A program made the translations under genes and the position numbers. Shown piece after piece: positions 32,822 to 42,566 of a stretch of DNA of 64,000 bases. The notes below the pieces were generated by a model that had not been told where the DNA came from, made no database searches, and saw only the letters and a list, made by a program, of their open reading frames with translations. The stretch spans positions 51,013 through 115,012 of the forward strand of contig CAKKRE010000023.1 in assembly GCA_919902505.1 (NCBI GenBank), read 5' to 3'. This DNA comes from Nitrospiraceae bacterium. GTDB taxonomy: Bacteria > Nitrospirota > Nitrospiria > Nitrospirales > Nitrospiraceae. Position 1 is the first letter of the stretch, and each line of letters begins with the position of its first letter.

Positions 32822-33001
32822 CTAGCAGCCTTCGGGCTGTCGTCGTCTATCGCCTATCGCAGTGAGCCAGCTTGCCTCAGCGCGTTCCTTGCAGTTGCTG
32901 CAAATTTCCCGCATTGACGCCAACGGACCCTCCTCATATCCTTTGAGCGAGCACAGCACTCTGCACTTGGTGCAGATCCAGGATCCATCTGTCAGTCGCA
33001 T
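32822..33001 (-). CDS. Small protein with two CxxC motifs, zinc-ribbon-like
   Basis: A 59-residue protein from ATG 33001 with GGAGG 7 nt upstream. It contains CTKCRVLC (residues 10-17) and CSNCKERA near residue 35, a four-cysteine arrangement expected to bind zinc. The rest is charged. No family was recognised. It lies 29 bp after the glycosyltransferase on the same strand and may share its transcript. Confidence 0.6.
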   Translation of the reverse strand: MRLTDGSWICTKCRVLCSLKGYEEGPLASMREICSNCKERAEASWLTAIGDRRRQPEGC

Positions 33002-33030
33002 CGAGACCTCCGTGGGTATTCTGTCACCCG

Positions 33031-34263
33031 CTACACCCGGTCGCCGACAGGATCCCATTCATGATCGCGTTCCACCGCGCCGATCAATCGCTCGAAGATG
33101 TCAGGAATGGCGCCGGTCACGCGGCTCCAATTGGAGATCATCGGTACGCCGAGCGGGTCGTCCAGAAACGCTTCCGTGGCGATCTTCATGCCCTTGAGAA
33201 AGACTTCGACGGCCATTCGTTCCTCGTGCCGGTCGAACTGCAGGCTGTTGATGGCGGCGTCATTCTGATAGCGGGTGATCGCTTCCTGCGCGGTCTGTAG
33301 ATACGTGGCCCGCAAGGTTTTCAGCACGGCCTCCGACAACACCACGCCTTCACTCGCGAGGTTTCTGAAGAGGGACTTGGTGATATCCACGCACATTTTC
33401 TGCAGCCCTTGCTCGGCGTTGTCGGCCGACAGGCCCTGATGTTTGTGTTCGTAGGCGTCGGCAATATCGGCCTGGCAGATGCGTCTGAGGGCGCAGTTGC
33501 GATAGATCTCAGAGAGGACTCCGACTTCCAGCCCCCAGTCGCCGGGAACCCGGTTGATCCAGGCGAGATCCCGCACCATGGCGAACTCACCGGCCAGGGG
33601 ATAACGAAAGCTATCCAGGAAGGTCAGCAACGGATGTGAGCCTGCGACCTGTTGGAGGCTTCGGATCAACGGGGTGAAGTAGAGCCTGGTCACCCGGCCG
33701 TGAAGGCGATTCGTGACCCGGCTGTAGTAGCCCTTGCAGAACTCGTAGCCGAGGTTGGTGTTGACGATCGGATAACAGAGTCTCGCGAGATATTCCCGGT
33801 TATAGCTGAGAATGTCGCAGTCGTGAAGCGCGATGACGTTGCTTTGTCCACGGGCCAATACGTAGCCGAAGGCCATCCAACAGCCCCGGCCCTTGCCTTG
33901 CAGTCCTGTGTCGATTTCAGCGTGGGCCAGCAGCTTGAGGATGTCCTGAATGCCCGTTCCATCGTTCCAGACGATCCGGACCCGCTGCGGCAGCACCGAG
34001 AAAAATTGTTTGGCCAGCCGGAACTCCAGGGCCGAGGCGCGATCCAGAGAGATCACGATTTCGTTGACGTACCGGATGTCTTTCAGCACCTGCACGATGT
34101 GCTTCAGCGCGGGGTTCTCAAGTTCCGAATACAGCGAAGGCAGGACGAGGGCGATCGGGTTGCTCGCCGCGTGCCGTTCCAGTTCCTTTTCGAGTTGCTC
34201 AAGATTGGAGGCGCCCAGCCGGTGTAAGACCGTCACGAGCCCGTTCTGATGAAAATCCGACAT
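33031..34263 (-). CDS. GT81-like glycosyltransferase, glucosyl-3-phosphoglycerate synthase type
   Basis: A 410-residue GT-A-fold enzyme. IALVLPSLYSELENPALKHI is the nucleotide-sugar entry strand, EIVISLDRA follows, and HDCDIL supplies the metal-binding D-x-D. GKGRGCWMAFGYVLARGQ and PLAGEFAMVRDL fit the enzymes that join a sugar to 3-phosphoglycerate to make glucosylglycerate or mannosylglycerate, compatible solutes. The sugar donor cannot be fixed from sequence, and no phosphatase partner is next to it. The start at ATG 34263 (MSDFHQNG) was chosen because the upstream frame has no similarity. Confidence 0.8.
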   Translation of the reverse strand: MSDFHQNGLVTVLHRLGASNLEQLEKELERHAASNPIALVLPSLYSELENPALKHIVQVLKDIRYVNEIVISLDRASALEFRLAKQFFSVLPQRVRIVWNDGTGIQDILKLLAHAEIDTGLQGKGRGCWMAFGYVLARGQSNVIALHDCDILSYNREYLARLCYPIVNTNLGYEFCKGYYSRVTNRLHGRVTRLYFTPLIRSLQQVAGSHPLLTFLDSFRYPLAGEFAMVRDLAWINRVPGDWGLEVGVLSEIYRNCALRRICQADIADAYEHKHQGLSADNAEQGLQKMCVDITKSLFRNLASEGVVLSEAVLKTLRATYLQTAQEAITRYQNDAAINSLQFDRHEERMAVEVFLKGMKIATEAFLDDPLGVPMISNWSRVTGAIPDIFERLIGAVERDHEWDPVGDRV

Positions 34264-34393
34264 ATTCCCTCCTGTGTCGGGTTTGGAGAGGATGATAGAA
34301 AGCAAATGACCAGTGCGGCAGGGAGGCACCCTCCACGCGAGAGGCGGACACTCACCGTGCCGGGTGGTTGAATTTGCTGAGGGGAGATCGCGA

Positions 34394-35692
34394 CTACTGA
34401 GCCGGAGGCATCGCCTTGCTGGTCACGACCGACTTCACGATCTTGGCTCGCTTCACAGACTCCAGGAAGCGGTCCGGAGGTTCCGGATTCGGCAAGTTCA
34501 CTTCAACGGAATACCAGCCCGACTTCATCGGTCCCTTTTTGATGCCGTTCAGTTCCTGGACGAGATCCTCAATGCTCTTCTCGGTCGTGCCGTCTTGAAA
34601 CGCTACCCAGAACATAAAGGCCTGACGGTCTGCCTCCCGGATGCCATCCGCGACCGGGGTTGCCATGGGCGCCTCTTTCGGTAGGTCCCCCTTGGCCACA
34701 ACGGTCGGTTTGGGCGCCGCATTCGCTTTGGCGACTTCCAGCGAGGTGAGCGCCAGCCGGGCATGTAACTCCCGATTGCGGCTTTCCAGCAGGGCGACCT
34801 GCTTGATCAGAGTTTCATTGACCGACTTGATCGACTTCAGATCCTGCCGCACGAGGTCGCGGTCGGCTTCCACCGCATTCACCGCGACGCGCAGGCCGGT
34901 TTCTACTTCCTGGGCGACATCGGTCTTGACCGTTTTGAGGTCTTCCTGCACCGAGACGACTTGTGTGTTGAGCTTTTGTTGGGCATGGGCGACGGTATCG
35001 ACAAGGGCATTCAGCTGGGCGATCCGGTCCTGCTCCGACCGGGACACCGCCACGGCTGACGCCTGCGCCTCAACCAGTTGCGCCAGTTGCTGGTGCACAC
35101 GATCGATCTGCTCCTGTGTGGATTGCCTGGCCGCCAGCTCTTCTTCAAGCTGATGCGCCCGGTCTTCAGCGTTGAGCCAGGTTGGAATCCGTTCAGCCAA
35201 CAGCGCCACGACTCCCACGGCCAGCACGATCTGCGCGAAGGCCGTCGTCATGGTCCAGACGGGGGTTCTGCTTGCTGTGGGTGCGGCGGTTGCTGAGGCG
35301 GCCAGTCCGATCGACGATGCCAGGTGAGACCACCAGCCGGGGGCGGCCGCGTACTGGAGCTTAAGCGATCCGCCATCGAAATGGTTCTGGACCTGAATGG
35401 CGACGCTGCCTCTGCCGACGGGGACACGAACACTTTTCTGGCCGGCTTCGGGCGCGACGCACCCTCCGACCAGCACACCGGACTCGCTCCGGATCTCAAG
35501 GTGTTGAATACTCCGCTCACGGGCCGTGTAGGAGAAGGACGGGTCGGTGTGGGCGCAATTCAGCGTCCCGACGCGTTCGTGGTTGACCAGTACCTGGAGG
35601 AATTCAGGACGTTCCTCACCCGCGCGCCGCGGCTGATCGTCCAGGGCGTCAAGCAGATGTGCGCGATAGTCGTTGAGATCTGGTGTTTCCAT
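34394..35692 (-). CDS. Membrane-anchored coiled-coil protein
   Basis: A 432-residue protein of unknown function. Residues 1-130 are soluble and include SGVLVGGCVAPEAGQKSVRV; one transmembrane helix lies at about 147-168 (MTTAFAQIVLAVGVVALLAE). A long coiled coil follows (EDRAHQLEEELAARQSTQEQ to about residue 310), then a globular end with VEVNLPNPEPPDRFLESVKR. The coiled coil should lie on the other side of the membrane from the N-terminal domain. Its ATG lies 44 bp inside the end of the upstream sigma-like gene, which suggests joint control, as with a membrane-bound partner of a sigma-like factor; that is inference. Confidence 0.7.
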   Translation of the reverse strand: METPDLNDYRAHLLDALDDQPRRAGEERPEFLQVLVNHERVGTLNCAHTDPSFSYTARERSIQHLEIRSESGVLVGGCVAPEAGQKSVRVPVGRGSVAIQVQNHFDGGSLKLQYAAAPGWWSHLASSIGLAASATAAPTASRTPVWTMTTAFAQIVLAVGVVALLAERIPTWLNAEDRAHQLEEELAARQSTQEQIDRVHQQLAQLVEAQASAVAVSRSEQDRIAQLNALVDTVAHAQQKLNTQVVSVQEDLKTVKTDVAQEVETGLRVAVNAVEADRDLVRQDLKSIKSVNETLIKQVALLESRNRELHARLALTSLEVAKANAAPKPTVVAKGDLPKEAPMATPVADGIREADRQAFMFWVAFQDGTTEKSIEDLVQELNGIKKGPMKSGWYSVEVNLPNPEPPDRFLESVKRAKIVKSVVTSKAMPPAQ

Positions 35693-36611
35693 GGTGCCGT
35701 CCCCCCCGATCGCCGCCGAAGAGAGCCAGGACGCCTCCCTTTTTCAGCGGATGTATATGGAGATTGACCTGCGGCTTCAACCCGCTGCTGACCTCGGCTT
35801 GCCGGCGATCTGCGACTTCCAGAAAGCAATCACGGCAAAAGGCCAAATGCCAGACGCGATAGTCGTGGCCGTAGTCATCGTGAAATAGTTGACCCCACTT
35901 CTGTTCGGACAGGCAGGGATAATGTTCCGGTTCGCTCTTTCGATAATGTGACTGCAAGACCGGCATCAGCCGGTCGACTTCATGGTTCAGGTGGTCGGGC
36001 CTGGTGCGTAATTCCTGCTCCAGCACCTCGATTTCCGACCCACTCAACCCGGTTTCGTTCATCGTGCGTTGCCACCCCGTTTGGCGCCACCGCTCGAAGT
36101 TCTTATAGACCCGCTGGCTTTCGGCTTGTCCGAACCCCAACAGCTTCACCACATGGGCCTGACTGAACCCATAGAAGTGATAGAACAGGGCGATCAGGGC
36201 GTCGCGGCTTACCACAGCGCGAGAGGCCAACCCATCGAGGAATCGTCCCACCGGCGTCAGGAGCTCCTTGTGATAACAGAGCGGGTCCGGTTGACTGAAC
36301 GATTTGGCGATCAGGCTATCCAGGAGGAAGAAGGGCCGGCAGGGCACTTCGGTGCGACCGAAGACCACAAACCGTTCCACCAACTCATACCCCCAGCGCA
36401 GCGCCAGCTTCTCATGCGTGATGTCGTCGCCCCATTGATTGGTTTCACGGAGAAAGCGCTTGGTTTGACCCGTGGCGCGATCCAACAATTCCGGCAGCGA
36501 CTTGACGACTAACTCGTCGAACTCTCGTTCCGTGGTGACGACATTGTTCAGTCGTGCAGAGAAGATCTGACCGTCTCGCATGGTTTTTCCATCCGGCAAC
36601 TTAGTCGACAT
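35649..36611 (-). CDS. Sigma-region-4-like helix-turn-helix protein
   Basis: A 320-residue soluble protein from ATG 36611 (MSTKLPDGKTMRDGQ). The middle contains DALIALFYHFYGFSQAHVVK then LLGFGQAESQRVYKNFERWR, which has the shape of a sigma-70 region-4 helix-turn-helix. The C-terminal part has several cysteines and histidines (SEPEHYPCLSEQK, LAFCRDCFLEVADRR) and ends in PLKKGGVLALFGGDRGG. No full-length family was recognised. It overlaps the following coiled-coil membrane protein by 44 bp. Regulation of transcription is a guess from the HTH. Confidence 0.65.
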   Translation of the reverse strand: MSTKLPDGKTMRDGQIFSARLNNVVTTEREFDELVVKSLPELLDRATGQTKRFLRETNQWGDDITHEKLALRWGYELVERFVVFGRTEVPCRPFFLLDSLIAKSFSQPDPLCYHKELLTPVGRFLDGLASRAVVSRDALIALFYHFYGFSQAHVVKLLGFGQAESQRVYKNFERWRQTGWQRTMNETGLSGSEIEVLEQELRTRPDHLNHEVDRLMPVLQSHYRKSEPEHYPCLSEQKWGQLFHDDYGHDYRVWHLAFCRDCFLEVADRRQAEVSSGLKPQVNLHIHPLKKGGVLALFGGDRGGRHHGNTRSQRLSRTSA

Positions 36612-36802
36612 AGTGGCGAATTCCCCGTCAAATGACAATTCGACAAGTACGCCCCTAGAAGACCACATTTGTCTACGGAGGGTCAATGGGCCTGCTGCCC
36701 GCAACTCCGCACTGTATCGGCGTGAAACAGGTGTCTGGATGTGGGGTGCGAGGCCCCCTCGTCAGAGGGCCCCGGAGCGAAGTGTCGTGATACGCGCAGA
36801 GG

Positions 36803-38455
36803 TTAGGGGCGGTCGGTCGAGAGCCGCTTCGCCAGCCGCCGCGCCAGCCGCATCATGGCCGGCGAGCGGTCGGCCGGATCGAGCAGGACATTGATGACAT
36901 AGGGCTGGCTTGGATCCGCTAACGCCTTGCCCAGGGTCTGGACGAATTCTCCGTGGGTGGCTACCCGGGAGCCCTGACCGCCGCCGATCAGCTCGCAGAT
37001 CCGTTCATAACGCCATTCGTGGATGTCGTTGAAGGGGCCCTCCAGAATTTCGCGCTCGGTCGAATAGCCGTGGTTGTTGAGGACAATCACGACCGGAGCC
37101 TGTTTGTAGCGAACCGCCGTAGACAATTCTGATCCGGTCATCTGAAAGGCGCCGTCTCCCACCAGCACGATCGGCCGCAACGACGGGTCGGCGAAACCGG
37201 CGCCGATAGCGGCCGGAACCGCGAATCCCATCGACGTGTAGTAGGCGGGGGATAAAAATTCAAAGCGCCGGTGTACGTGGAGATCCACGGAGGCGAAGAG
37301 GGATTCGCCCACATCGGCAATGACGAGGGTTTTCTCATGGAGCACGGTATCGAGGTGACGAAACACCCCCTGCAGACTGACGGAAGCCTGTGCGGGCGGC
37401 ATGGGTTCTTCCGGCTTGTACGGCGCCGGCAATTGCGGGGTTGGAAACGAAGGGAGTGAGGCTGCGGCCAGTCCCTTGACGAAATCCTCGAACAGAATCG
37501 AGTCATACCGGTGGTGCTTGATGGCGACACGATCCGCCGTGGCATGGATAGTATGGCCGTCGGAGAACAGGGAGCTGCGGGCATCCAGGTCTTCCACGTC
37601 GGAGAGGATAGAGCCCAGGATGAGCAGGCAATCGGTCTGATTGACGAACTCCTTCACTTCATCGCGGGCGACGAGTCCGCTGTAGACGCCGACATAGAGC
37701 GGATGGTCTTCGCGGATGATCGACTTGCCGAGGAGCGTCGAGGCGATCGGCACATTCAACCGTTCCACCAGGCTCGTCAATTCGTCATGGAGGCCGAAGC
37801 GGCCCACTTCGGCACCCGCTAAAATCACCGGGCGTTTGGCCGACTCCAACATGGTACGTACTTCATTCAAAGCTTCGCTCAGCGCTGCCCGGTCGGTCGG
37901 TTCGCCCTGGGTCTGATGTTTGTGCGACGTCTGGGCCAACGGCACGTGCACCATGTCGCGCGGAATTTCGAGATAGATCGGGCGGCGATACCGGAGCAGG
38001 GCCGCGAAGGCGCGATCCATCTCACGTTCGGCGGTGACGGGGTCTTCCAGGCTTACGGCCGCCACGGTCATTTTTTCGAAGACTTCCCGCTGCGTCGAAA
38101 ACTCGCGCACCATGTGGTGCAGGTAGGGGTTGCGGGCACGTTCCGACAATCCGGGGGAACCGGTCAGCAACACGACGGGTGACCGTTCCGCATAGGCGCA
38201 GGCGATGGCGTTGACGGTATTGAGTCCGCCGACGCAGTAGGTGACACAGAGGGCGCCGATCCCGTTGATACGCGCATAGGCGTCGGCCGCAAACCCCGCG
38301 CAGTCTTCCCGCGTGGTGGCCACGTGCTGGATGGGAGAAGACTCCAACAATTTATAGAGGCCGAGGACATAGTCGCCGGGGATGCCGAACATGTGACGGA
38401 CTCCGAGCCGGTGGAGCCGATCCAGGACTGCTGTTCCGATCGTCTGTATGGTCAT
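36803..38455 (-). CDS. ThDP-dependent 2-oxoacid decarboxylase, pyruvate/indolepyruvate decarboxylase family
   Basis: A 550-residue ThDP enzyme. It starts at ATG 38455 (MTIQTIGTAVLDRLHRLGVR) and has the cofactor-activating Glu 50 (TTREDCAGFAADAYARING), the middle domain, and the ThDP/Mg site GDGAFQMTGSELSTAV with NNHGYSTEREI. The block EGPFNDIHEWRYERI is typical of pyruvate and indolepyruvate decarboxylases, so the reaction is likely non-oxidative decarboxylation of a 2-oxo acid to an aldehyde. The substrate is undetermined. The same frame remains open for about 1.5 kb upstream, antisense to rlmI, but that part is not this protein. Confidence 0.87.
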   Translation of the reverse strand: MTIQTIGTAVLDRLHRLGVRHMFGIPGDYVLGLYKLLESSPIQHVATTREDCAGFAADAYARINGIGALCVTYCVGGLNTVNAIACAYAERSPVVLLTGSPGLSERARNPYLHHMVREFSTQREVFEKMTVAAVSLEDPVTAEREMDRAFAALLRYRRPIYLEIPRDMVHVPLAQTSHKHQTQGEPTDRAALSEALNEVRTMLESAKRPVILAGAEVGRFGLHDELTSLVERLNVPIASTLLGKSIIREDHPLYVGVYSGLVARDEVKEFVNQTDCLLILGSILSDVEDLDARSSLFSDGHTIHATADRVAIKHHRYDSILFEDFVKGLAAASLPSFPTPQLPAPYKPEEPMPPAQASVSLQGVFRHLDTVLHEKTLVIADVGESLFASVDLHVHRRFEFLSPAYYTSMGFAVPAAIGAGFADPSLRPIVLVGDGAFQMTGSELSTAVRYKQAPVVIVLNNHGYSTEREILEGPFNDIHEWRYERICELIGGGQGSRVATHGEFVQTLGKALADPSQPYVINVLLDPADRSPAMMRLARRLAKRLSTDRP

Positions 38456-38677
38456 GGTGCCTCGGCTGTCGCGTGAGAGGTCGTGAATTTGCGTACTGTC
38501 CGCCCGTCTTCCTGCAGCAAACCATAGGTGGTAGGGAAGGTCAAGCACAGGAGCGATCGTCACATCGGCATGCTGGCCGCCCACTGTCTGGTTGCTTCGC
38601 GGGATGATTTCAGGCACCCTCGTGAGCCATTTCACCACCGTCGAATCCAACAGCCTATACGGGACGTAACCATTACC

Positions 38678-39874
38678 ATGACACAGCTTGTGACCGGTTC
38701 TACTGCCAAAGTCCGACTGACCGCCGAACGTGAAGGGCCGCGCTACTACGGGCACCTCTGGGTCTTCGATAGCAATGTGGCCGAAGTGCTGGGCACGCCG
38801 GCTGCCGGGGACCTCGTCGATGTGTACACCCATCAGAAACGGTTTTTCGGCCGCGGCCTCTTCAATCCCCATTCCAAGATTCGCATTCGTATGCTCACGT
38901 TTCAGGAGGAGCCGATCGACGACGAGTTTTTTGCTGCGCGTCTCCGGGCCGCGGCGGCTCTTCGCCGGACGGTCGCCTCTCACACGACTGCCTGCCGCCT
39001 CGTGCATGGTGAAAGCGATCTCCTGCCGGGCCTGGTCGTGGACCGGTTTGCGGATGTGGCAGTGATGCAGACTCTGGGGTACGGCATGGATGTGCGAAAA
39101 GAACTGTTGGGCGAGTTGTTGGTGCAGGAGGCAGATGTAAAGACTGTCTACCTCCGCAATGATGCCAAGAGCCGCACCCTGGAAGGGCTGCCTCTGTCGA
39201 AAGGGTTTCTGCGCGGTGAGGGTGCCACGACCGTGAATATTCATGAGGGGAAGGCCCAGTTTACGGTCGATTTTGCGGAGGGGCAGAAGACCGGCTGGTT
39301 CTGCGATCAACGGGAAAACCGGATCGCTGCGGCCCTCTTTGCCAAAGGGAAAACGGTGTTGGAAGCGTTTTGCCACACCGGCGGGTTCGGCATTCAGGCC
39401 GCGCTGGCCGGGGCGCAGTCGGTGGAAGGGTTGGATGTGAGCGCGGCGGCCGTGGCGCTGGCCCAGGCACATGCGGAAGAGAATCAGGTGGCCGCCCGTT
39501 GTCGCTATCGCCAGGCCGATGCGTTTGAAGAGTTGCGCCTGTTGGAACGCAACGGCCAACGGTACGACCTGGTCATTCTCGATCCGCCGGCCTTCGCGCG
39601 CAGCAAAAAGGCGGTGCCCCATGCCATCGCCGGGTACAAGGAAGTGAATTTGCGCGGACTTCGTCTGCTTCAGCCAGGGGGCGTGCTGGTGACCTGTTCC
39701 TGCTCGCAGCCGATCACGGACGACGATTTCTGGAAGATGCTCCAGGCCGCCGCTCGGGATGCCCGCCGGCAGATCAGGCTCCTTGAACAACGTGGGCAGG
39801 GGCCGGACCATCCGGTGCTCGCGGGCATGCCGGAAACGCGCTATCTCAAATGCTACCTCGTGCAGGTGTTCTGA
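38678..39874 (+). CDS. rlmI: RlmI-type 23S rRNA (cytosine-5)-methyltransferase
   Basis: A 398-residue SAM-dependent methyltransferase. An N-terminal PUA-like domain (YYGHLWVFDSNVAEVLG) is followed by the catalytic domain: GQKTGWFCDQRENRIAAA, the SAM motif VLEAFCHTGGFGIQAALAGA, LVILDPPAFARSKKAV, and the Cys-containing VLVTCSCSQPI. This architecture fits RlmI/RlmK proteins that make m5C in 23S rRNA. ATG 38678 was chosen as the start of the PUA domain. It is divergent from the decarboxylase, and the OPT gene starts 4 bp after its stop. Confidence 0.9.
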   Translation: MTQLVTGSTAKVRLTAEREGPRYYGHLWVFDSNVAEVLGTPAAGDLVDVYTHQKRFFGRGLFNPHSKIRIRMLTFQEEPIDDEFFAARLRAAAALRRTVASHTTACRLVHGESDLLPGLVVDRFADVAVMQTLGYGMDVRKELLGELLVQEADVKTVYLRNDAKSRTLEGLPLSKGFLRGEGATTVNIHEGKAQFTVDFAEGQKTGWFCDQRENRIAAALFAKGKTVLEAFCHTGGFGIQAALAGAQSVEGLDVSAAAVALAQAHAEENQVAARCRYRQADAFEELRLLERNGQRYDLVILDPPAFARSKKAVPHAIAGYKEVNLRGLRLLQPGGVLVTCSCSQPITDDDFWKMLQAAARDARRQIRLLEQRGQGPDHPVLAGMPETRYLKCYLVQVF

Positions 39875-39878
39875 GGGG

Positions 39879-41882
39879 ATGATGCGCGAGCAGGATGCGC
39901 CAACGGAGCCGGTAGACGCGCCGCTCGTTCCCGCCTCGGTCACGCTGCCGGAAATCACCCCGAAAGCGGTCATCCTGTCGATTCTACTGGCCGCGGTGCT
40001 GGCCGGAGCCAACGCCTATCTGGGCCTGTTTGCGGGAATGACGGTCTCCGCGTCGATTCCAGCCGCCGTCGTCTCCATGGCGGTGCTGCGTCTCTTCCGT
40101 CAGTCGAATATTCTCGAAAACAATATCGTGCAAACTGCCGCCTCGTCGGGCGAAGCGTTGGCGGCCGGTGTGATCTTTACCATTCCGGGGCTGGTCCTCA
40201 TCGGCTATTGGACCACCTTCGACTACTGGCAAACATTTACGGTGTCGCTCGTCGGTGGGGTGCTCGGAATGTTGTTTACCATTCCCCTGCGCCGTGCCCT
40301 GATTATCCACGCCCGGCTGCGTTTCCCAGAAGGGGTTGCCACGGCGGAAGTCTTGAAGGTCGGAGCCTCGTCGGACGCTGGAACCGGTGGTCGAGTTCGT
40401 CTGCTCTTGGGTGCGGCGGCGCTGGGTGGTGGGTTTAAGTTTGCCGAGGGGGGATTGAAGCTGTGGAGCGAGTCGCTGGAGGGGGCCTTTCAGCTTGGGC
40501 GTTCGACGTTGTACGGAGGGCTGAACCTGTCACCGGCTTTGGTGGCGGTCGGCTACATTATCGGGCTCAACACGGCCGTTGTCGTCTTTTTCGGCGGGGC
40601 GATCGGCTGGCTGGTCATGCTGCCGCTGTATCAGGCGATGATCGCTTCCCCGGAGACGCTCACCGGCGTGGCGGCGGCGAAGGCGACGTGGAGCGGGCAG
40701 ATTCGCTACATCGGCATCGGGGCTATGCTGGTGGGTGGGGTCTGGACCCTGTTTCAGGTGCGGGGCCCGATTTGGCAGAGTCTGCGCCAACTCATGGCGC
40801 TGTACGGCGCCCGCAACCAATCTGATGGGCAATTGCAACTTCTGCGCACCGAACGCGATGCGGGAGTCGTCTGGCTGATCGGGCTGACGGTGGCGGCACT
40901 GGTGCCCATGGTGCTGTTGTATCAAGGCCTGTTGAATCAGAATCTGTGGGGCGGACTTGGGCTGACCCTACTCATGGTCGTGACAGCGTTTCTCTTTTCT
41001 GCCGTGGCCGGGTACATGGCTGGTCTGGTCGGCAGCTCGAGCAATCCGGTTTCCGGTGTGACGATTGCCACCATCATGCTCGCTTCACTGCTCCTACTGG
41101 GGATTCTTGGGAAGGGCAATCCGGCCGGTCCGGCTGCGGCTTTGCTGGTGGGGGCGGTCGTCTGTTGCGCCGCGGCGATGGGCGGTGACAACTTGCAGGA
41201 TTTGAAAACCGGGCACGTCGTCGGTGCGACTCCCTGGAAGCAGCAGGTGATGCAGGTCATCGGGGTGGCGACCGGCGCGGTTGTCATTGTGCCGGTGTTG
41301 TCGCTGCTGCAGGCGAAATATGGAATCGGCGAAGTGACGGCCGCCCATCCCCATCCGCTCTCGGCACCGCAGGCCACTCTCATGGCCAACCTTGCCAATG
41401 GAGTGTTCGGCGGCTCCTTACCCTGGCATCTGGTGGGCGTGGGAATGGTGCTGGGAGTGATCGTAATCGGACTCGACGTGCGACAGGCGCGGCGGAACGC
41501 CACCCTTCGCTTGCCTGTCCTGGCTGTGGCGCTGGGGATGTACCTGCCGCTCAAGTTGTCCGCGACGATTTTGTTCGGTGGGTTGTTGGCCGAGTATGTA
41601 CGGACTGCCGGGAAATCTTCCGATGTTCCGAAGGAAGATCGAGGTTTGCTGTGCGCCGCTGGTTTAGTGACAGGTGAGGCACTGGTCGGGATCCTGCTGG
41701 CGCTGCCCATTGCGCTCAGCTCGGTATGGCCGTCGCTTTCAGGAGATCCGTTTCAGCTGTTTGCCGATCCGCCGTTCGGCGGATGGCCGGGGCTCGCTGC
41801 GTTGGTTGTGGTGGGGCTGCTGCTTGTGCGCGCCGCCCGGTCGGCCGGACAAAAGCATTCAGCGACTGTTCATCGACATTAA
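39879..41882 (+). CDS. OPT-family oligopeptide transporter
   Basis: A 667-residue membrane protein with about fifteen hydrophobic segments. The OPT hallmarks are present: ANAYLGLFAGMTVSASIPAA near the N terminus, QTAASSGEALAAGVIFTIPG, and GLVGSSSNPVSGVTIATIM in the middle. OPT carriers import short peptides or metal chelates with protons; no substrate can be named. ATG 39879 overlaps a GAGGGG box; ATG 39882 is an equally possible start. It is closely spaced with rlmI. Confidence 0.92.
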   Translation: MMREQDAPTEPVDAPLVPASVTLPEITPKAVILSILLAAVLAGANAYLGLFAGMTVSASIPAAVVSMAVLRLFRQSNILENNIVQTAASSGEALAAGVIFTIPGLVLIGYWTTFDYWQTFTVSLVGGVLGMLFTIPLRRALIIHARLRFPEGVATAEVLKVGASSDAGTGGRVRLLLGAAALGGGFKFAEGGLKLWSESLEGAFQLGRSTLYGGLNLSPALVAVGYIIGLNTAVVVFFGGAIGWLVMLPLYQAMIASPETLTGVAAAKATWSGQIRYIGIGAMLVGGVWTLFQVRGPIWQSLRQLMALYGARNQSDGQLQLLRTERDAGVVWLIGLTVAALVPMVLLYQGLLNQNLWGGLGLTLLMVVTAFLFSAVAGYMAGLVGSSSNPVSGVTIATIMLASLLLLGILGKGNPAGPAAALLVGAVVCCAAAMGGDNLQDLKTGHVVGATPWKQQVMQVIGVATGAVVIVPVLSLLQAKYGIGEVTAAHPHPLSAPQATLMANLANGVFGGSLPWHLVGVGMVLGVIVIGLDVRQARRNATLRLPVLAVALGMYLPLKLSATILFGGLLAEYVRTAGKSSDVPKEDRGLLCAAGLVTGEALVGILLALPIALSSVWPSLSGDPFQLFADPPFGGWPGLAALVVVGLLLVRAARSAGQKHSATVHRH

Positions 41883-41920
41883 TGGCACGGGAGGGGGTAG
41901 AAGCGTCCGGCAAAGGGGGG

Positions 41921-42391
41921 CTAATCGCTGGGTGGTTCGAAATGTCCCGGCGGACGTGATTGCCAGGGGACCGTCGCCTGCTTGGATTGTTTCACAAGGC
42001 TTCGCAGACTTACCTCTGCGGCGCGTAGGAGTTTAGGGTCGCCGCTTTGCATGAGCGCCGTCAGGAGGACGTACAGCGACCGGTCATGTCCGGCTGCCAC
42101 GAGTATTCTCTCAAGGACGGGGTCAGCTCCGGTTAAGGTGGACAGGGGGGCCGGCTCATCGTCATCGTCTTTACACAGCAGATCCAAATCCGTGGGGTGG
42201 ATAAAGAGCCAGGGGAGGGGAATCTTGAGTGCGCCGGCCAACGCTTCCAGGGTGGAGGCCTGAGGATCGGCCTGTTCCGACTCCAGCGCTTCCAGCACCG
42301 AGGCGGCGATTCCGGCTCGTTCTGCGAGCGCCTGCTCAGAGCACTTTTGCGAGATTCGCCAGGCGCGAATGAGCGTTCCAACGTTCGGCAT
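41921..42391 (-). CDS. XRE-family transcriptional regulator
   Basis: A 156-residue protein with an N-terminal helix-turn-helix at about residues 5-60 (LIRAWRISQKCSEQALAERA, GIAASVLEALESEQADPQAS). The C-terminal half is helical and unassigned (DPVLERILVAAGHDRSLYVL). It is convergent with the OPT gene and divergent from the 113-residue coiled-coil gene. Target genes are unknown. Confidence 0.8.
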   Translation of the reverse strand: MPNVGTLIRAWRISQKCSEQALAERAGIAASVLEALESEQADPQASTLEALAGALKIPLPWLFIHPTDLDLLCKDDDDEPAPLSTLTGADPVLERILVAAGHDRSLYVLLTALMQSGDPKLLRAAEVSLRSLVKQSKQATVPWQSRPPGHFEPPSD

Positions 42392-42566
42392 GGACGGATC
42401 TTACAGTATCCCTTTCCGGGTCTGCAACGGCGCATTTCTGAGGTGACTCTGATACTTGCCTGTAACATCAACGGGTTACGATCCATTCTCCTAGGTAGAA
42501 CAAAGCCGCTCAAATCGGGTAGAATGAGGCGTTCTAATTGTTGTCTCGAGCGAGGAGGATCAGCCG

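Noticed and set aside
38456..40012. 1069-residue minus-strand open frame extending the decarboxylase upstream
   Set aside because: The part beyond 38455 is antisense to rlmI and the OPT gene and has no protein-like blocks; the ThDP enzyme has a normal N terminus at 38455.
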